Part shown: piece by piece, positions 1 through 9,475 of the stretch
How positions within the stretch are numbered: the stretch's first letter is position 1
Layout: every line of letters starts with the position of its first letter
The notes under the pieces: generated by a model
Seen by the model: only the letters and a program-made list of their open reading frames with translations
Told to the model about the DNA's origin: nothing
Database searches by the model: none
Origin: Zanthoxylum bungeanum
Taxonomy: Eukaryota > Streptophyta > Magnoliopsida > Sapindales > Rutaceae
Direction: 5' to 3'
Assembly: GCA_019454045.1 (NCBI GenBank)
Contig: SKCR01026799.1
Span: 20,890-84,889, forward strand
DNA length: 64,000 nt
Position numbers and translations under genes: made by a program

Positions 1-77
1 AGTCAAATTACCGTCCAATAAAAAAGAAAAGAAACGACTGACAACAATCAATATGTCAAAAAGACTTTAGGCATCAC

Positions 78-168
78 CTCCATTTACAATGAAGTTCATA
101 AGATGAAAGACCTTCTGTGTTGTCCAACCATATTCAGGCACTCTCAACTCAATCCTTATTAGTTGTAT
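78..168 (-). CDS. TOM1/TOM3-like protein, exon 2 (gene runs off left edge)
   Basis: The minus-strand translation contains [17 protein letters not shown], a block I recognise from the plant TOM1/TOM3/THH1 family of seven-transmembrane tonoplast proteins, host factors that tobamoviruses use for RNA replication. The exon has a canonical acceptor (TGCAG just above 168) and a donor GT just below 78. It starts in phase 0, matching the end of exon 1 across an intron of 353 bp, and ends with one base of the next codon. The remaining exons lie outside the window. Family assignment is secure; which paralogue it is cannot be told. Confidence 0.85.
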
Positions 169-521
169 CTGCACAGCATAAACATCAATCAGAAAGCCTC
201 AAGATTCATGTTAACTAGTCTCGCAACAAAATCGTTAGCGCGCAAATGTCCCACAAACGCTCTATCTTCTCATAAACTACAGTACACAAGTAACACAACG
301 TAACTTCAAAATCATAATTGAACTTGAATTTGCATATTAGTAGTATTTCCTAATTTTCAAGATACTCCTGAACTACAATAATAAAATAAACAAATTCCAT
401 AAATTCTCAAATGTTTAAGATTAATTCTATAATTATTTACGATAAATTCACTATAAACTCCTTTCTGAAATCAATCTCGAGCAACAAAATATGAACATAA
501 ATAAAGAAAGAAAATAATTAC

Positions 522-662
522 CAGAGCAACAGCGGAGACAAGCGCGTAAGCAGCACAGAGAGAGTAGAAGATCCCGTCCTGCCACTGAGTCGACTCGTTG
601 ATCTCGTCCCACCAGCTCGGGAGCATAGTCCCTAACTCGAAAGGCGATGAGTTCAGTGGCAT
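522..662 (-). CDS. TOM1/TOM3-like protein, exon 1 with start codon
   Basis: This exon encodes the N-terminus MPLNSSPFELG followed by WWDEINESTQWQDGIFY and SLCAAYALVSAVAL, the conserved extracellular N-terminus and first membrane helix of TOM1/TOM3 proteins. The ATG at 662 is chosen because it gives the usual short N-tail; an in-frame ATG at 680 would add six residues (MRRITK) and cannot be excluded. Splicing at the GT below 522 joins in phase 0 to exon 2 and restores the family sequence ...[18 protein letters not shown]. No stop or frameshift is seen, so this looks like a live gene, though only its 5' part is visible. A TATA-like string lies at about 764-775. Confidence 0.85.
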
Positions 663-680
663 TTTCGTAATTCTCCTCAT

Positions 681-1016
681 CGTCTACGAACTTTCCCGAG
701 TTTTCTCAAGAAAGTCAAACTCCCGTACTCCTCCCAAAGAGAGAAATCAAAACAAACGAAAGGCAAATATAAAAAGAAGTGTGCGTCTAGTATGTGGGTA
801 TTAATTAACTCTACCTGACGGTCACGATTGCTCTCACCTTCACCTAAGGTTCTACGAGATCAACGGCAGAGGATAATTGTCCTTTGTTGTTATGGGTAAT
901 GTCGTTGGATTTTACACTATCATGTTTCTGTTTAGTTGTTGATTTTTTTGTGTTTGACACGTGTATAAAAAATACACGCCCTGTTGTTAGTTTAGTTTGC
1001 AGTTGCTTTCTTTGAT
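681..1016. other. Upstream region of the TOM1-like gene, no gene seen
   Basis: Short open frames here show no family resemblance and overlap on both strands. Apart from the candidate TATA box this is probably 5' UTR and promoter sequence of the minus-strand gene. Confidence 0.4.
764..775 (-). promoter_or_regulatory. Possible TATA box of the TOM1-like gene
   Basis: On the minus strand this reads TTTTTATATTTG, about 100 bases upstream of the ATG at 662. Spacing suits a plant core promoter, but AT-rich strings are common here, so this is only a candidate. Confidence 0.3.
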
Positions 1017-1021
1017 TCACT

Positions 1022-1156
1022 TGATACATTCACTCACACTCTTACTTAAAATTTTACAAACTCTCTCACTGTGGCTACAGTAATCTACAGTAAATCACTG
1101 TAGCTACAGTGAGAGTATTAGTAAAACTTTAAGTAAGAATGTGTGTGAGTGTATCA
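1022..1156. mobile_element. 135-bp foldback MITE with 5-bp target duplication
   Basis: The two halves form a near-complete inverted repeat of about 60 bases per arm (TGATACATTCACTCACACTC at the left, ending TGAGTGTATCA at the right), with the CTCACTGTAGCTACAGT block facing itself across a short loop. The element is flanked by TCACT at 1017-1021 and 1157-1161. It carries no coding sequence. The superfamily is not clear from the ends. Confidence 0.75.
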
Positions 1157-1189
1157 TCACTCTTCACTTCAGTGAATGCTATTCAGAAT

Positions 1190-2110
1190 AGAAGTGTTCT
1201 GTATTTTCTCTCGTGTCGTTTTTCCAGCTTGTCGGATAGTATTTCGAGATAGATGCGGCTAAGGTTTCTGAACAGTTCAGTAAGAGCAGAGAAGGAAAGT
1301 TCTACTCATCCGGGGGATCATGGGTCAGAGGGTGTATGTCGTTTCTTCGATCCGACATACAGCTCGGGTACGATTTCTTGAGTATGACCGACCAGAGAAT
1401 GTAACATGGTGCGGACTTCAAGGACCGACAACATCGGAACCGAAGCCGGCCACTTTAGATCAAAAGTTCGGTTTGGTCCTGCCCTACCTTCTGGAACAAA
1501 TAAATGAGTTCAGGTATTTTAGGTCAAGACGATATCCTTTTGGAAAGCTCGGCATATCCCTTGGCCGACCTCTTGAAGACCGACAGAAGATCATAATGGT
1601 TGTTTTTTTTCTTCGGCACGTGTCATTTTTCAAAAGCACTTTACAAGCTGGCACCATTGTTGTTGCGTGTAACAGTGGAGAAAACATAGTGATGTGACAG
1701 GCCGTCAGCCGGCAGGTTTGCTTTCGGCGAAGACAGTCTTGGAGCAGAGAGCCCGTCAATCAGTCGGAGACCACGCGGGAAACGTCATAAAATTGGGGGA
1801 ACAGTATTGTAATTCCTGAGTATATAAAGGAAAGTTAGATCCATTTATAGGGGAGAGGGAACTTGTAATAAAAGGAGATTGAACACTACTTGTAAAAGTC
1901 GATAAACTGCTCGATCTCACTTGGACCTCTTTCAGAACAGGTCGGCCGAGTTAGTTCTGGTAATAAAACAACCCCCCGCCATTTTGTGACCGTGGACGTA
2001 GGCTGGATTTGCTCTGCCAAACCACGTTACAATTTTCTTGTCAACTTGTGTGTTTTTCTCGTCTTTTACTACATTTGTCTTTGGTCTCCCCATAGCCAAA
2101 CAAATTCAAG
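1190..2110 (+). mobile_element. LTR-like remnant (gypsy-type), ends not resolved
   Basis: This GC-richer stretch has LTR hallmarks: repeated GGCCGACC-type strings near 1560-1590, a TATA box (GAGTATATAAAGG) near 1815, a downstream ATAAAAGG string, and the ACCGTGGACGTAGGC...CCAAACCACGTTA motif near 1990-2030 that I know from plant LTR R/U5 regions. An open frame of 125 codons at 1320-1697 has no recognisable domain and is unlikely to be a gene. I could not find matching TG...CA ends with a target duplication. Confidence 0.45.
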
Positions 2111-2222
2111 GTTGAAGGAGGATTGTCTCGGGTGAGTTATCTCGAAACTGTCCATGTGACGAAAATCACCCGTCAACAAGTTAGTTTGTAAATATTGTAA
2201 TTATAATGTAAGTCATTTTATA

Positions 2223-2300
2223 AATGTAATTTTAAAAGACTCTTCAAATATTATTGAGGTTTATAATGTAATTTTAAAAGACTCTTCAAATATTATTGAG
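2223..2300. repeat. Tandem duplication, two identical 36-bp copies
   Basis: The string from AATGTAATTTTAAAAG to CAAATATTATTGAG occurs at 2223-2258 and again at 2265-2300 (period 42), identical over 36 bases. It is a recent local duplication in AT-rich DNA. Confidence 0.85.
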
Positions 2301-3198
2301 TTGTTAAATAGAATAATTACATCATGATAATTTATTCCAAACTAGACACTAATTAAAAAAAAAAAAATTGAATTTTATTTCTCACACTTCGTGGTTTATA
2401 TTAGTTCAAATATTATTAGATAATGTTTTATCACTTTTCACTTTATTATAGTGGTGCTAGTTGAGATTACTAATAAATATTTATATATTAAAATAATATA
2501 CTAAATTTACATTATCTCTATTATATTAATATTAGATAATTTTTATATCGCTTAAAACCATATGATTAAAGTTGGCTTATTAATTTGATTAAAATAATAT
2601 AATCTTATTTTTTTGGAAGACATCTTGTTTTTTTCACTCTTTATATAATATTTGAAAAGTGAATTTAGATGATTCTGTTGGAATTGTTCTAAACTCACCA
2701 AACTGTATATCAAACACTACAAAAATTATGGATAATAACGTGCTGTTACAGTGTTATCAGGTAATTAGGCAGCAAACTTATATACCGATAATACCTTAAT
2801 ATGAGAATTTAAAAATAAGCATATACTTTTAGTTGACATATTAAATTGATTCCTTACAGCAAGAAAATCGATTAGCAAGAAAATGGTCACTAATACTGAT
2901 ATATAGATTTTGCTAAATTTCAATCAAACTTTGATATCCCCGGAGATGGAATTCGATAGGGACATATTGTGCTTTATTAATTTCGGCCTCATTCTAATTA
3001 TTGATTCAAAAATCATTCTTAATCATATACCCTCTATGCATGAAAAAATCCATACCCAAATTTGATTTTATAGACTTGAATCTGCATCCGAATCTATAAA
3101 TTTTTTATCTATATCCAGATGTGCGGGTATACTTGATCCAAATATTATTTTATCATCAAATATATCACTTAAATAGCTTGTGTGTATATACACAGTTA
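2301..3198. other. AT-rich intergenic stretch, no gene seen
   Basis: No open frame or domain is recognisable. CACTACAAAAATTATGG at 2715 resembles the terminus of a CACTA (En/Spm) element, but no matching opposite end was found in the window. Confidence 0.4.
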
Positions 3199-3200
3199 AT

Positions 3201-3476
3201 AGCTCAATAGGAAAAAATGAATATGAGATCTGAATTTCAGTATCCAAAAATCCAAAAAAACGTGAGATTCAAATCGGACTTGAAAAATATTTCCCCGTGT
3301 TTAGATTGGCGATAAAATGAGCATATAATGTAAAATACTACTTCGGAAGCTCGATAGGAAAAATGATTATGAGATTTGAATTACAGGACCCCGAAAATCC
3401 AAAAAAGCGTGATTACTATATTCAAATCAGGCTTGGAAAATATTTATCGTTTTTAGATTGGTGACAAAATGAGCAT
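3201..3476. repeat. Degenerate direct repeat, two copies of about 125 bp
   Basis: 3201-3324 and 3348-3476 share the same order of blocks: AGCTC(A/G)ATAGGAAAAA, GAGAT(C/T)TGAATT, AATCCAAAAAA, TTCAAATC, GGAAAATATTT and TTTAGATTGG, both ending ATGAGCAT. The copies have diverged by substitutions and small indels. Confidence 0.7.
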
Positions 3477-3498
3477 CAGATGTATTTACCCACAAATG

Positions 3499-3499
<1 letters not shown>

Positions 3500-3580
<81 letters not shown>
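3500..3580. repeat. (TTA)27 microsatellite
   Basis: An uninterrupted run of TTA triplets. The poly-leucine open frame across it is an artefact of the repeat. Confidence 0.95.
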
Positions 3581-3682
3581 CTAATAAATTTTGGAGGGCC
3601 CATCAAGATTTTATATATTACATCTTATATATATATTATACTGGAGGTCCCACCAAGATTTATATATATATATATATATATA

Positions 3683-4106
3683 TCTATATAATAAAGGAGA
3701 ATGGTGTTGGAGGAAAGAGAGTGTATCCAACGGCTCTCTTTATGTGGCTTAATTGATGGCCCAGATCGTTTCATTGGTAATTGGAGGAAAAAGAGTGAAT
3801 TGATTGATGGAAATGGTCAAAAAATTTCAAATTAAAAAATAGAAAGTCAAAAATGTTCAAATTAAAAAATAGAAAGTTAAAATAAAATCATTTAATTTTG
3901 TAATATCGTGCCGTAGGCACGGGCCAAATACTATAACACCGTGCCGTAGGCACGGGCAAAAAAATAAAATAATTTAATTCTGTAACACCGTGCCATAGGC
4001 ACATGCATCATTTAATTAAAAAATAAAATCATTTAATTTTGTAACACCGTGCCGTAGGCACGGGCAAATACTGTAATACCGTGCCGTAGGCACGGGCAAA
4101 AACTAG
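3683..4106 (+). mobile_element. Non-autonomous Helitron, 424 bp, both ends present
   Basis: The element starts TCTATATAATAAAGG directly after A3682 and ends with a GC-rich hairpin, a short A-rich spacer and CTAG directly before T4107. A 5' TC, a 3' hairpin followed by CTRR, insertion between A and T, and no target duplication are the defining features of Helitrons (rolling-circle transposons). It encodes no Rep/helicase and must depend on a relative. It has landed in a TA-rich tract that continues on both sides. Confidence 0.85.
3907..4096 (+). repeat. Five copies of the Helitron terminal hairpin
   Basis: The palindrome CCGTGCCGTAGGCACGGG (stem of 6-7 pairs) appears at 3907-3923, 3939-3956, 3988-4005 (degenerate, CCATAGGCACATG), 4047-4064 and 4079-4096. 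The last is the functional position next to the CTAG end. The copies sit in related spacers containing TTTAATTTTGTAA, so the 3' end seems to have been duplicated as a unit. Confidence 0.85.
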
Positions 4107-4199
4107 TATATATATATATAAAAAATATAATATAAAAAAATTATTAAAAAGAAAAAAAATAAAGCAATAGTTAAAAAAAAGGAAAAAAAGTTAGTGTCA

Positions 4200-5060
4200 G
4201 CTTTTGGTTGCAATTTGCAAGCGAATGGAGGGCTGAGCACCTCTATAAATAAAGGTGGTCAGCACCTCAATTTAGTCAGCAAATTTCCACAAGTCTCTCT
4301 GATATTTTGTGAGATGAACTCTTATGTGTATTTTTTTCCTTTTGTAATTTTTTTATTTTATTAATAAATATATGATCGTTTTTATTTATATATTGTTTTG
4401 CTAATTTTTATCACGTTGGGGTAAATGATGAAGTTAGTGGTATGAAAATATATGTAATTTTTATTATATTATATTTTATAAATTGTGATAATTTTCCAAA
4501 TAAAATTAATACTCTCTTCAGTTTATTTAGGGCTATTGACTAGCCGTAGTCAGTTCATGATTGACACAGATAATACTTAAATCGCATAAATGAGAGAGAG
4601 TTGGCTATTAAATATTTGGATTAATTATAGATAATACGGTACTACCGCATATATGACTGGTTTTATATATTTGGCATAACTGAGTACATAACTGGACTTG
4701 TTATAGATAAATAGTATCACTGTATTTATGGCTGATTTTATATGTTTTGACATATTTAGTACCTTGACATGACTAATTATTGGCATGACGAATTACATAT
4801 GTTGACATAATTAATACTTGATAGTTATGAAATAAATTGATTTGAGAAATAATTATAATTTATAGTTTATAAAAAAATAAAAATTATTTATATTTGAAAA
4901 ATCAAGAGTGAATCATTTAACCATAATATTTTATTTTATTAATTTAATTATTATTTAATCATATTAAATCTATTCTCAGTGGATCGACCCCGGACTTACC
5001 GGCTTATTTTATTAGTTCGACACTCGTATACTCGAGAGTAAGAACCACTTTGTGAGCTTG
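4200..5060 (+). mobile_element. LTR-like remnant, ends not resolved
   Basis: It contains a TATA box (CACCTCTATAAATAAAGG) near 4243 with flanking GAGCACCT/TCAGCACCT strings. Near the far end is GGATCGACCCCGGACTTACC...TTCGACACTCGTATACTCG, a string seen near the 3' ends of many plant gypsy LTRs. No coding sequence is seen. The start and any target duplication were not found. Confidence 0.4.
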
Positions 5061-5589
5061 TCAATTTATATATATATAATCATATTCAAATCTAGATATT
5101 GTTACAGCTAGATCCGATTTTTTACCTAATATTTATACTATTAAATCTTGATCTTAATTATATTCATGTATATGGTATAAAAATATGGATCTGGATCCAT
5201 AAATAACACATCTGATTTTAGATTATTAATAATGTGAATTCAGATTTTTTTCTAATCTTTTTCAATCCCGAATTGAATCTAGATAATCATGTCATCTTTA
5301 TGTATGATTTTTTAATTGAGATAAAAAATTATTTCGAATCTCAAATAAAATGATTTGAAATCCTAAATCTCGATTGATGATGATGATTTGTTTTGATAAA
5401 ACAGTATTTATTATTCAAGAGAAAAAAAAAACCCAATTTATTATTCGGAATTTTAAAATCTTTGCCATCCCTGATAGCCAACGGATTTTGTTTCTTTTAA
5501 ATCCACATAAAAATTTTGTTAGGAGGTTGAATTAATTATTTTGGTGGCACCAAAAGACGTATACGGAAGAAAAAATTAAATTTCTATTG
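5061..5589. other. AT-rich intergenic stretch, nothing recognised
   Basis: No open frame, repeat or element end was recognised. Confidence 0.4.
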
Positions 5590-5597
5590 GAGAGAAC

Positions 5598-6163
5598 TAG
5601 GGGTGGCAATTTGGGTCAGGATTCGTTTATTCGTTCGATTCGATTCGCTTTAAAGCGAATACGGGTTTGAAAATATGGATTCGTTAAATAAATGGGTCAA
5701 TTCGATTCGATTCGTTTATTAAACGAATCGAATACGAATTTAAGCTCATTAATTCGTTTATTCGTTTAGGATTCGTTTTATTATTTTTATTTATTAGTTC
5801 TTGTTAATTTTCAATTAAGATTCGAGAAATTATAGCTAATTATCATAGGAAAAAGTAATATTTTCAATATTTGGTGAAATATTTTTAGTAAATATATTAA
5901 TTACATATTTCATATGTATATATTTATGAAGAATTAATGTAAATCAAGTGTGGTAAATTATTTTGTTAAATAATATCATTGACTAAACGAATAAACGAAT
6001 AAACGAATATTCGTATTCGATTCGTTTAATAAACGAATCGAATACGAATCCTGATATTAGGATTCGTTTAATAAACGAATCGAATACGAATCCATCACAT
6101 TTTGATTCGATTCGTTTAGGATTCGATACGAATTCGATTCGTTGATTCGTTTTGACACCCCTA
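5598..6163. mobile_element. hAT-type MITE, 566 bp, perfect 8-bp target duplication
   Basis: The ends are TAGGGGTGGCAATT on the left and the complement of TAGGGGTGTCAAAA on the right, flanked by GAGAGAAC at 5590-5597 and 6164-6171. Terminal repeats of this form with an 8-bp duplication are diagnostic of hAT transposons. Both subterminal zones are packed with direct and inverted copies of ATTCGATTCGTTTA and CGAATACGAAT, likely transposase binding sites. It has no transposase; the open frame at 5983-6174 is made of the repeats. Confidence 0.9.
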
Positions 6164-6171
6164 GAGAGAAC

Positions 6172-7160
6172 CACGTGAGGAGATGACCTTTGACAATTAT
6201 TATAGACCCACAGGTAAAAGAGACCGAGAGAGGTTGAACTATTTTAACAGCTTGTGACGTGAAGTTTCCTCACTGCCAGTGTCTGTGCACCAGCCGACCG
6301 CATGCAGGGACGGTGAGCCGGTCCGTCGGCGCTTTTCGACTTTGGAACTGCACGTCTATGTCCATGTGCGCTAAAATACAAACCCACTTTGTTTCTTAAC
6401 TTAAGTTGGTAAAAATTGTCTTAAAAAATAAAAAGGAAAAATAATATTTATATAAAATAATGATAAAAAAATGCTGATAAAATAATATTTAAATACAAAT
6501 AATAATAAAATGGAATGTGAGTTACTATTATATTAGATATAAATAATTAAAAAACACTAATAATAGATAACAAAAAAACATGATTAATAATATGGTAATA
6601 AATATACTATTACAATAAAGTTCCTTTCAGAAGCCCTATCAAATAGCTTTTTTTGGGCAGTTAGAGCATCTATGGACTGTAAAAAAACTTGAAAGTTCAT
6701 GTGTTAACTTCAATTTAGAGACTGAAATATAATTTTAGTTTTTAATAATAGTGTATAGTTTTATCATATTTAATTTTCGGAAATCACACTCCTTTAATTT
6801 AGAATAAAGAAAATATATCACAAGGACTCTATTTAAATCAATGGTAAATCAATAATTTGTTATATTTTTACTATCCTAATTATGGTGAAATAATCAACTA
6901 CTTCAACTATTAAAAATTAAAATTTTATTATTGTTTCCCTGCATCTGTGAGTCCAAATATGACAAATGGCAAAAATATATTTCATCCACTTAATCCAAAA
7001 TTGTAATTAAAGGGCATAGTTGTAAATTTACAACATAAGCGATTCACAGAGAAAAACCAGAATCAGATTCTACGATTATTGATGAGTATATTAATTTAAT
7101 CAAACATCAAACCGATTTATATCTTTCTCGGAATGCAAGAAAACCTCAATTTGGAGAGAG
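6172..7160. other. Intergenic stretch, no gene seen
   Basis: A GC-richer patch at about 6240-6380 stands out from AT-rich surroundings but has no recognisable frame. The rest shows nothing recognisable. Confidence 0.4.
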
Positions 7161-7340
7161 TAACAAGCAAGAGAAATGATATTCTTCCTAACTTTTTTAC
7201 ACACTTTTATCTAGAACGGCAATAGACCCTGCGTAATATTCTCTATCACATACACACAATCTAAACAGAATCAGGATATTACTTATTATGCATCCTTAGT
7301 GTTATATATTAAACACTTTTTTCCTCTCTTTATATGGCAG

Positions 7341-7462
7341 AGCTCCATGGGATGGATCGTACAATTTTAATGCGAGCATTGAAACTACTTGAACATAAAG
7401 GGAAGCTTGCGATTTTCAAAGGGACTTCAGCTGATGACGAAGGCGTGAAGTTCTTTCTGTAA
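7341..7462 (+). pseudogene. Captured last exon of VPS25 (ESCRT-II subunit)
   Basis: After a splice acceptor (TATATGGCAG) the frame reads ELHGMDRTILMRA then LKLLEHKGKLAIFKGTS and ADDEGVKFFL before TAA. This is the conserved C-terminal winged-helix end of plant VPS25, which works with VPS22 and VPS36 in ESCRT-II to sort ubiquitinated cargo at endosomes. The rest of VPS25 is absent and the piece lies inside the terminal inverted repeats at 7171-9238, so I read it as captured genomic DNA: the acceptor shows it was not taken from mRNA. The frame is intact over 41 codons. Confidence 0.8.
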
Positions 7463-8255
7463 TGTATATCACTAGATATATTCCTAAATTATTTTTTACT
7501 GAATGTGTGGGACCAAGTCGCCCTATTGCCTAGTTAATTGTAATGATAATTTCCCCCGGTAATAATGGTCTTATTGAAACTTTACTATTAAATCAATCAT
7601 TTTTCTTTTGTGGCTTTCCTGTTACTAATGAAATGATTTTCATCTTTACCTGAAAAGTTTTAGAAGTACTGATCCTCTCTTCAAACAAGTTTTCTGTGCT
7701 CACTGGAACCCCTGTTGATACCGGTTCTCCAAAATTCATTTCGATAATTTCAGTTCATGGTCTTTGTTCTCTTGATTTGTCTTACAATTTTAAGTTAGCC
7801 TAAGATAAGTTCTTGGTTTTCCCAAGCTGCGCATCATTGATCTCTCCCATTATAGATTTATGAGCAATCTTCCATCGAAATATTTCCAAGATTGGAATGC
7901 AATGAAAGATATCAATGCAAGTGAGCTAACATATTTGCAAGCTATGCTACTTCCATGTGGCTTTCCTGTGTTTAACAACTATAACAATGAGTAACAAAGG
8001 TATTAAGATGGGATATATAAACATCAAGTTTGATCACAATAATCATTCTCCATACAGTTTTGTTATATATATGTTGATCATTTTACTCACAATCCAACTT
8101 TAAAGCATTCAATCCTTGCCGTAATTATTTTGCCTTCTATATTCCTATCTAGATTAAATTATACGGAGATAAAGAAAATAATACAATGGTGACAGCAACT
8201 AAATGTCAGTCTGTGGCTTGAGAAAATGCCTCTAACTGCAGAGGGAAGAGTACAT

Positions 8256-8356
8256 TCAACCATATATTGGAGCCAAGCACTCGTCAACCATATCCATTAG
8301 ATTTGGATTTTCTAGTGCTGCCGCCACCCGTTCTTTGTCGTTCAGTTGTTTATTTA
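8256..8356 (-). pseudogene. Captured terminal exon of an unrecognised gene
   Basis: On the minus strand a pyrimidine-rich acceptor (TTTGAATGCAG) is followed by an open frame reading [17 protein letters not shown] then [15 protein letters not shown] and a stop. Composition and splice signal look like a real C-terminal exon, but I do not recognise the protein. It lies inside the Pack-MULE-like element and runs opposite to the VPS25 piece, so the two come from different sources or were captured in different orientations. Confidence 0.55.
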
Positions 8357-8580
8357 CTGCATTCAAAGAAACAAAGAAGGAATGCTGTATGTAAGATCTT
8401 TTGAGTACATGTTATTCAGAGCATAGATGACCTAGGTCCAAAGTTCTAAACCTCCCATTGAAAAATATTATAGACCATCCTTTTTCAAGGCATATCAGTA
8501 AGATCCTTGTTTATTCGTGTGAATATCAATGTAATCTATGCAAAATGTAACAGTATTCCATTGCTTGATCAGACATATAC

Positions 8581-8696
8581 CTGGATATAATTGGCTCCAA
8601 CATGGCACCACTTCCAAACTGAAACTGAGTCCTGTAGTTTTTCAGAAAGTTTGTGTTCCAAGATATTTCTTCCACAAATAACCTAGCCCGAAAGTG
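8581..8696 (-). pseudogene. Captured internal exon, unrecognised gene
   Basis: Between an acceptor (AAATTTATCAG) and a donor (CCAG/GTATATG) the minus strand is open: HFRARLFVEEISWNTNFLK then NYRTQFQFGSGAMLEPIIS. It ends with two bases of a codon, which does not match the phase needed by the exon at 8256-8356, so an exon between them is missing or they come from different genes. The product is not recognised. Confidence 0.5.
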
Positions 8697-9252
8697 CTGA
8701 TAAATTTGAAGATGAAGTCACTTGCATACAGTAGTTCTTTGAAGCAACATACCAGGAAATTCATAACCCAACATACAGAAAAAAATGATTCATCCTAATA
8801 CAGTGAGGTTTTCTCCATAAACTTATTACAAAACAGTACAATCCTGTTGAGTTCAAGATACCGGAAGCAAACAACATGACACGGTTTTATTTAGCAAATA
8901 GAAAGAGAGCTATTGAGGAAATGAGCAATCTGTCTAAAAATGAAGGCAGAGGAAACAGTAAGAATAAAGAACAAAAAATGAAGGGAAAAAAAAAAAGAAA
9001 ACCCCTTCATTCGTTGAAACGGTGGACGACGGTCAAGGGAATTGATGACGGTCAAGGGAGTGGATTTGGAAAAATAATTGTTGAATATCAAATTTTAAAT
9101 TAGGGCAAAGTTGATTTCAAGGAGTGTTTGGTAAATTGGACAAGCAAACATTGGATTTAAATTTTTAAACCAAAACGCAGGGCCCATTGTCGTTATGGAT
9201 AAAAGTGTGTAAAAAAGTTAGGAAGAATATCATTTCTCAGCAAGTAATAACA

Positions 9253-9332
9253 TTGCCACTGGGCTCTGGTTCAGCAGAGCACGAATTCGAGTTTGCCACT
9301 GGGCTCTGGTTCAGCAGAGCACGAATTCGAGT
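9253..9332. repeat. Tandem 40-bp duplication, possibly SINE-derived
   Basis: The unit TTGCCACTGGGCTCTGG...CACGAATTCGAGT occurs twice head to tail (9253-9292, 9293-9332). ACGAATTCGAGTCC resembles an RNA polymerase III B box as found in tRNA-derived SINEs, but no full SINE was delimited. Confidence 0.7.
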
Positions 9333-9381
9333 CCAAAATCTCCAAAGATTGGAAGTGTAGTTTCTAATATATTTGTGAAAG

Positions 9382-9411
<30 letters not shown>
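9382..9411. repeat. (TA)n microsatellite
   Basis: About 15 uninterrupted TA dinucleotides. Confidence 0.9.
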
Positions 9412-9415
<4 letters not shown>

Positions 9416-9475
9416 TGTAATAAAAAAAATAAGTAATAATGTTAATAATTTGTACCTAATTTTGATTATGACCAT

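Larger units (their letters stand above)
7171..9238. mobile_element. Pack-MULE-like element with captured gene pieces
   Basis: Terminal inverted repeats of 64 bp (7171-7234 and 9175-9238, 59 of 64 matching) begin GAGAAATGATATTCTTCC. Long terminal repeats starting GAG are typical of Mutator-like elements. The flanks AACAAGCAA (7162-7170) and AGCAAGTAA (9239-9247) agree at 7 of 9 positions, both differences being transitions, as expected of a decayed 9-bp duplication; the inner five bases AGCAA can also be read as an exact 5-bp match. No transposase is present. The interior holds a VPS25 exon (plus) and two exon-like pieces (minus), so this is a non-autonomous gene-capturing element. Superfamily assignment is likely but not proven. 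Confidence 0.75.

Noticed and set aside
1320..1697. Open frame of 125 codons with possible product
   Set aside because: It lies in LTR-like DNA, overlaps an opposite-strand frame, and has no recognisable domain or codon signal.
2715..2731. CACTA transposon end (CACTACAAAAATTATGG)
   Set aside because: No matching inverted end or 3-bp duplication could be found; the string may be chance.
3469..3756. Poly-leucine protein
   Set aside because: Purely a translation of the (TTA)n and (TA)n microsatellites.
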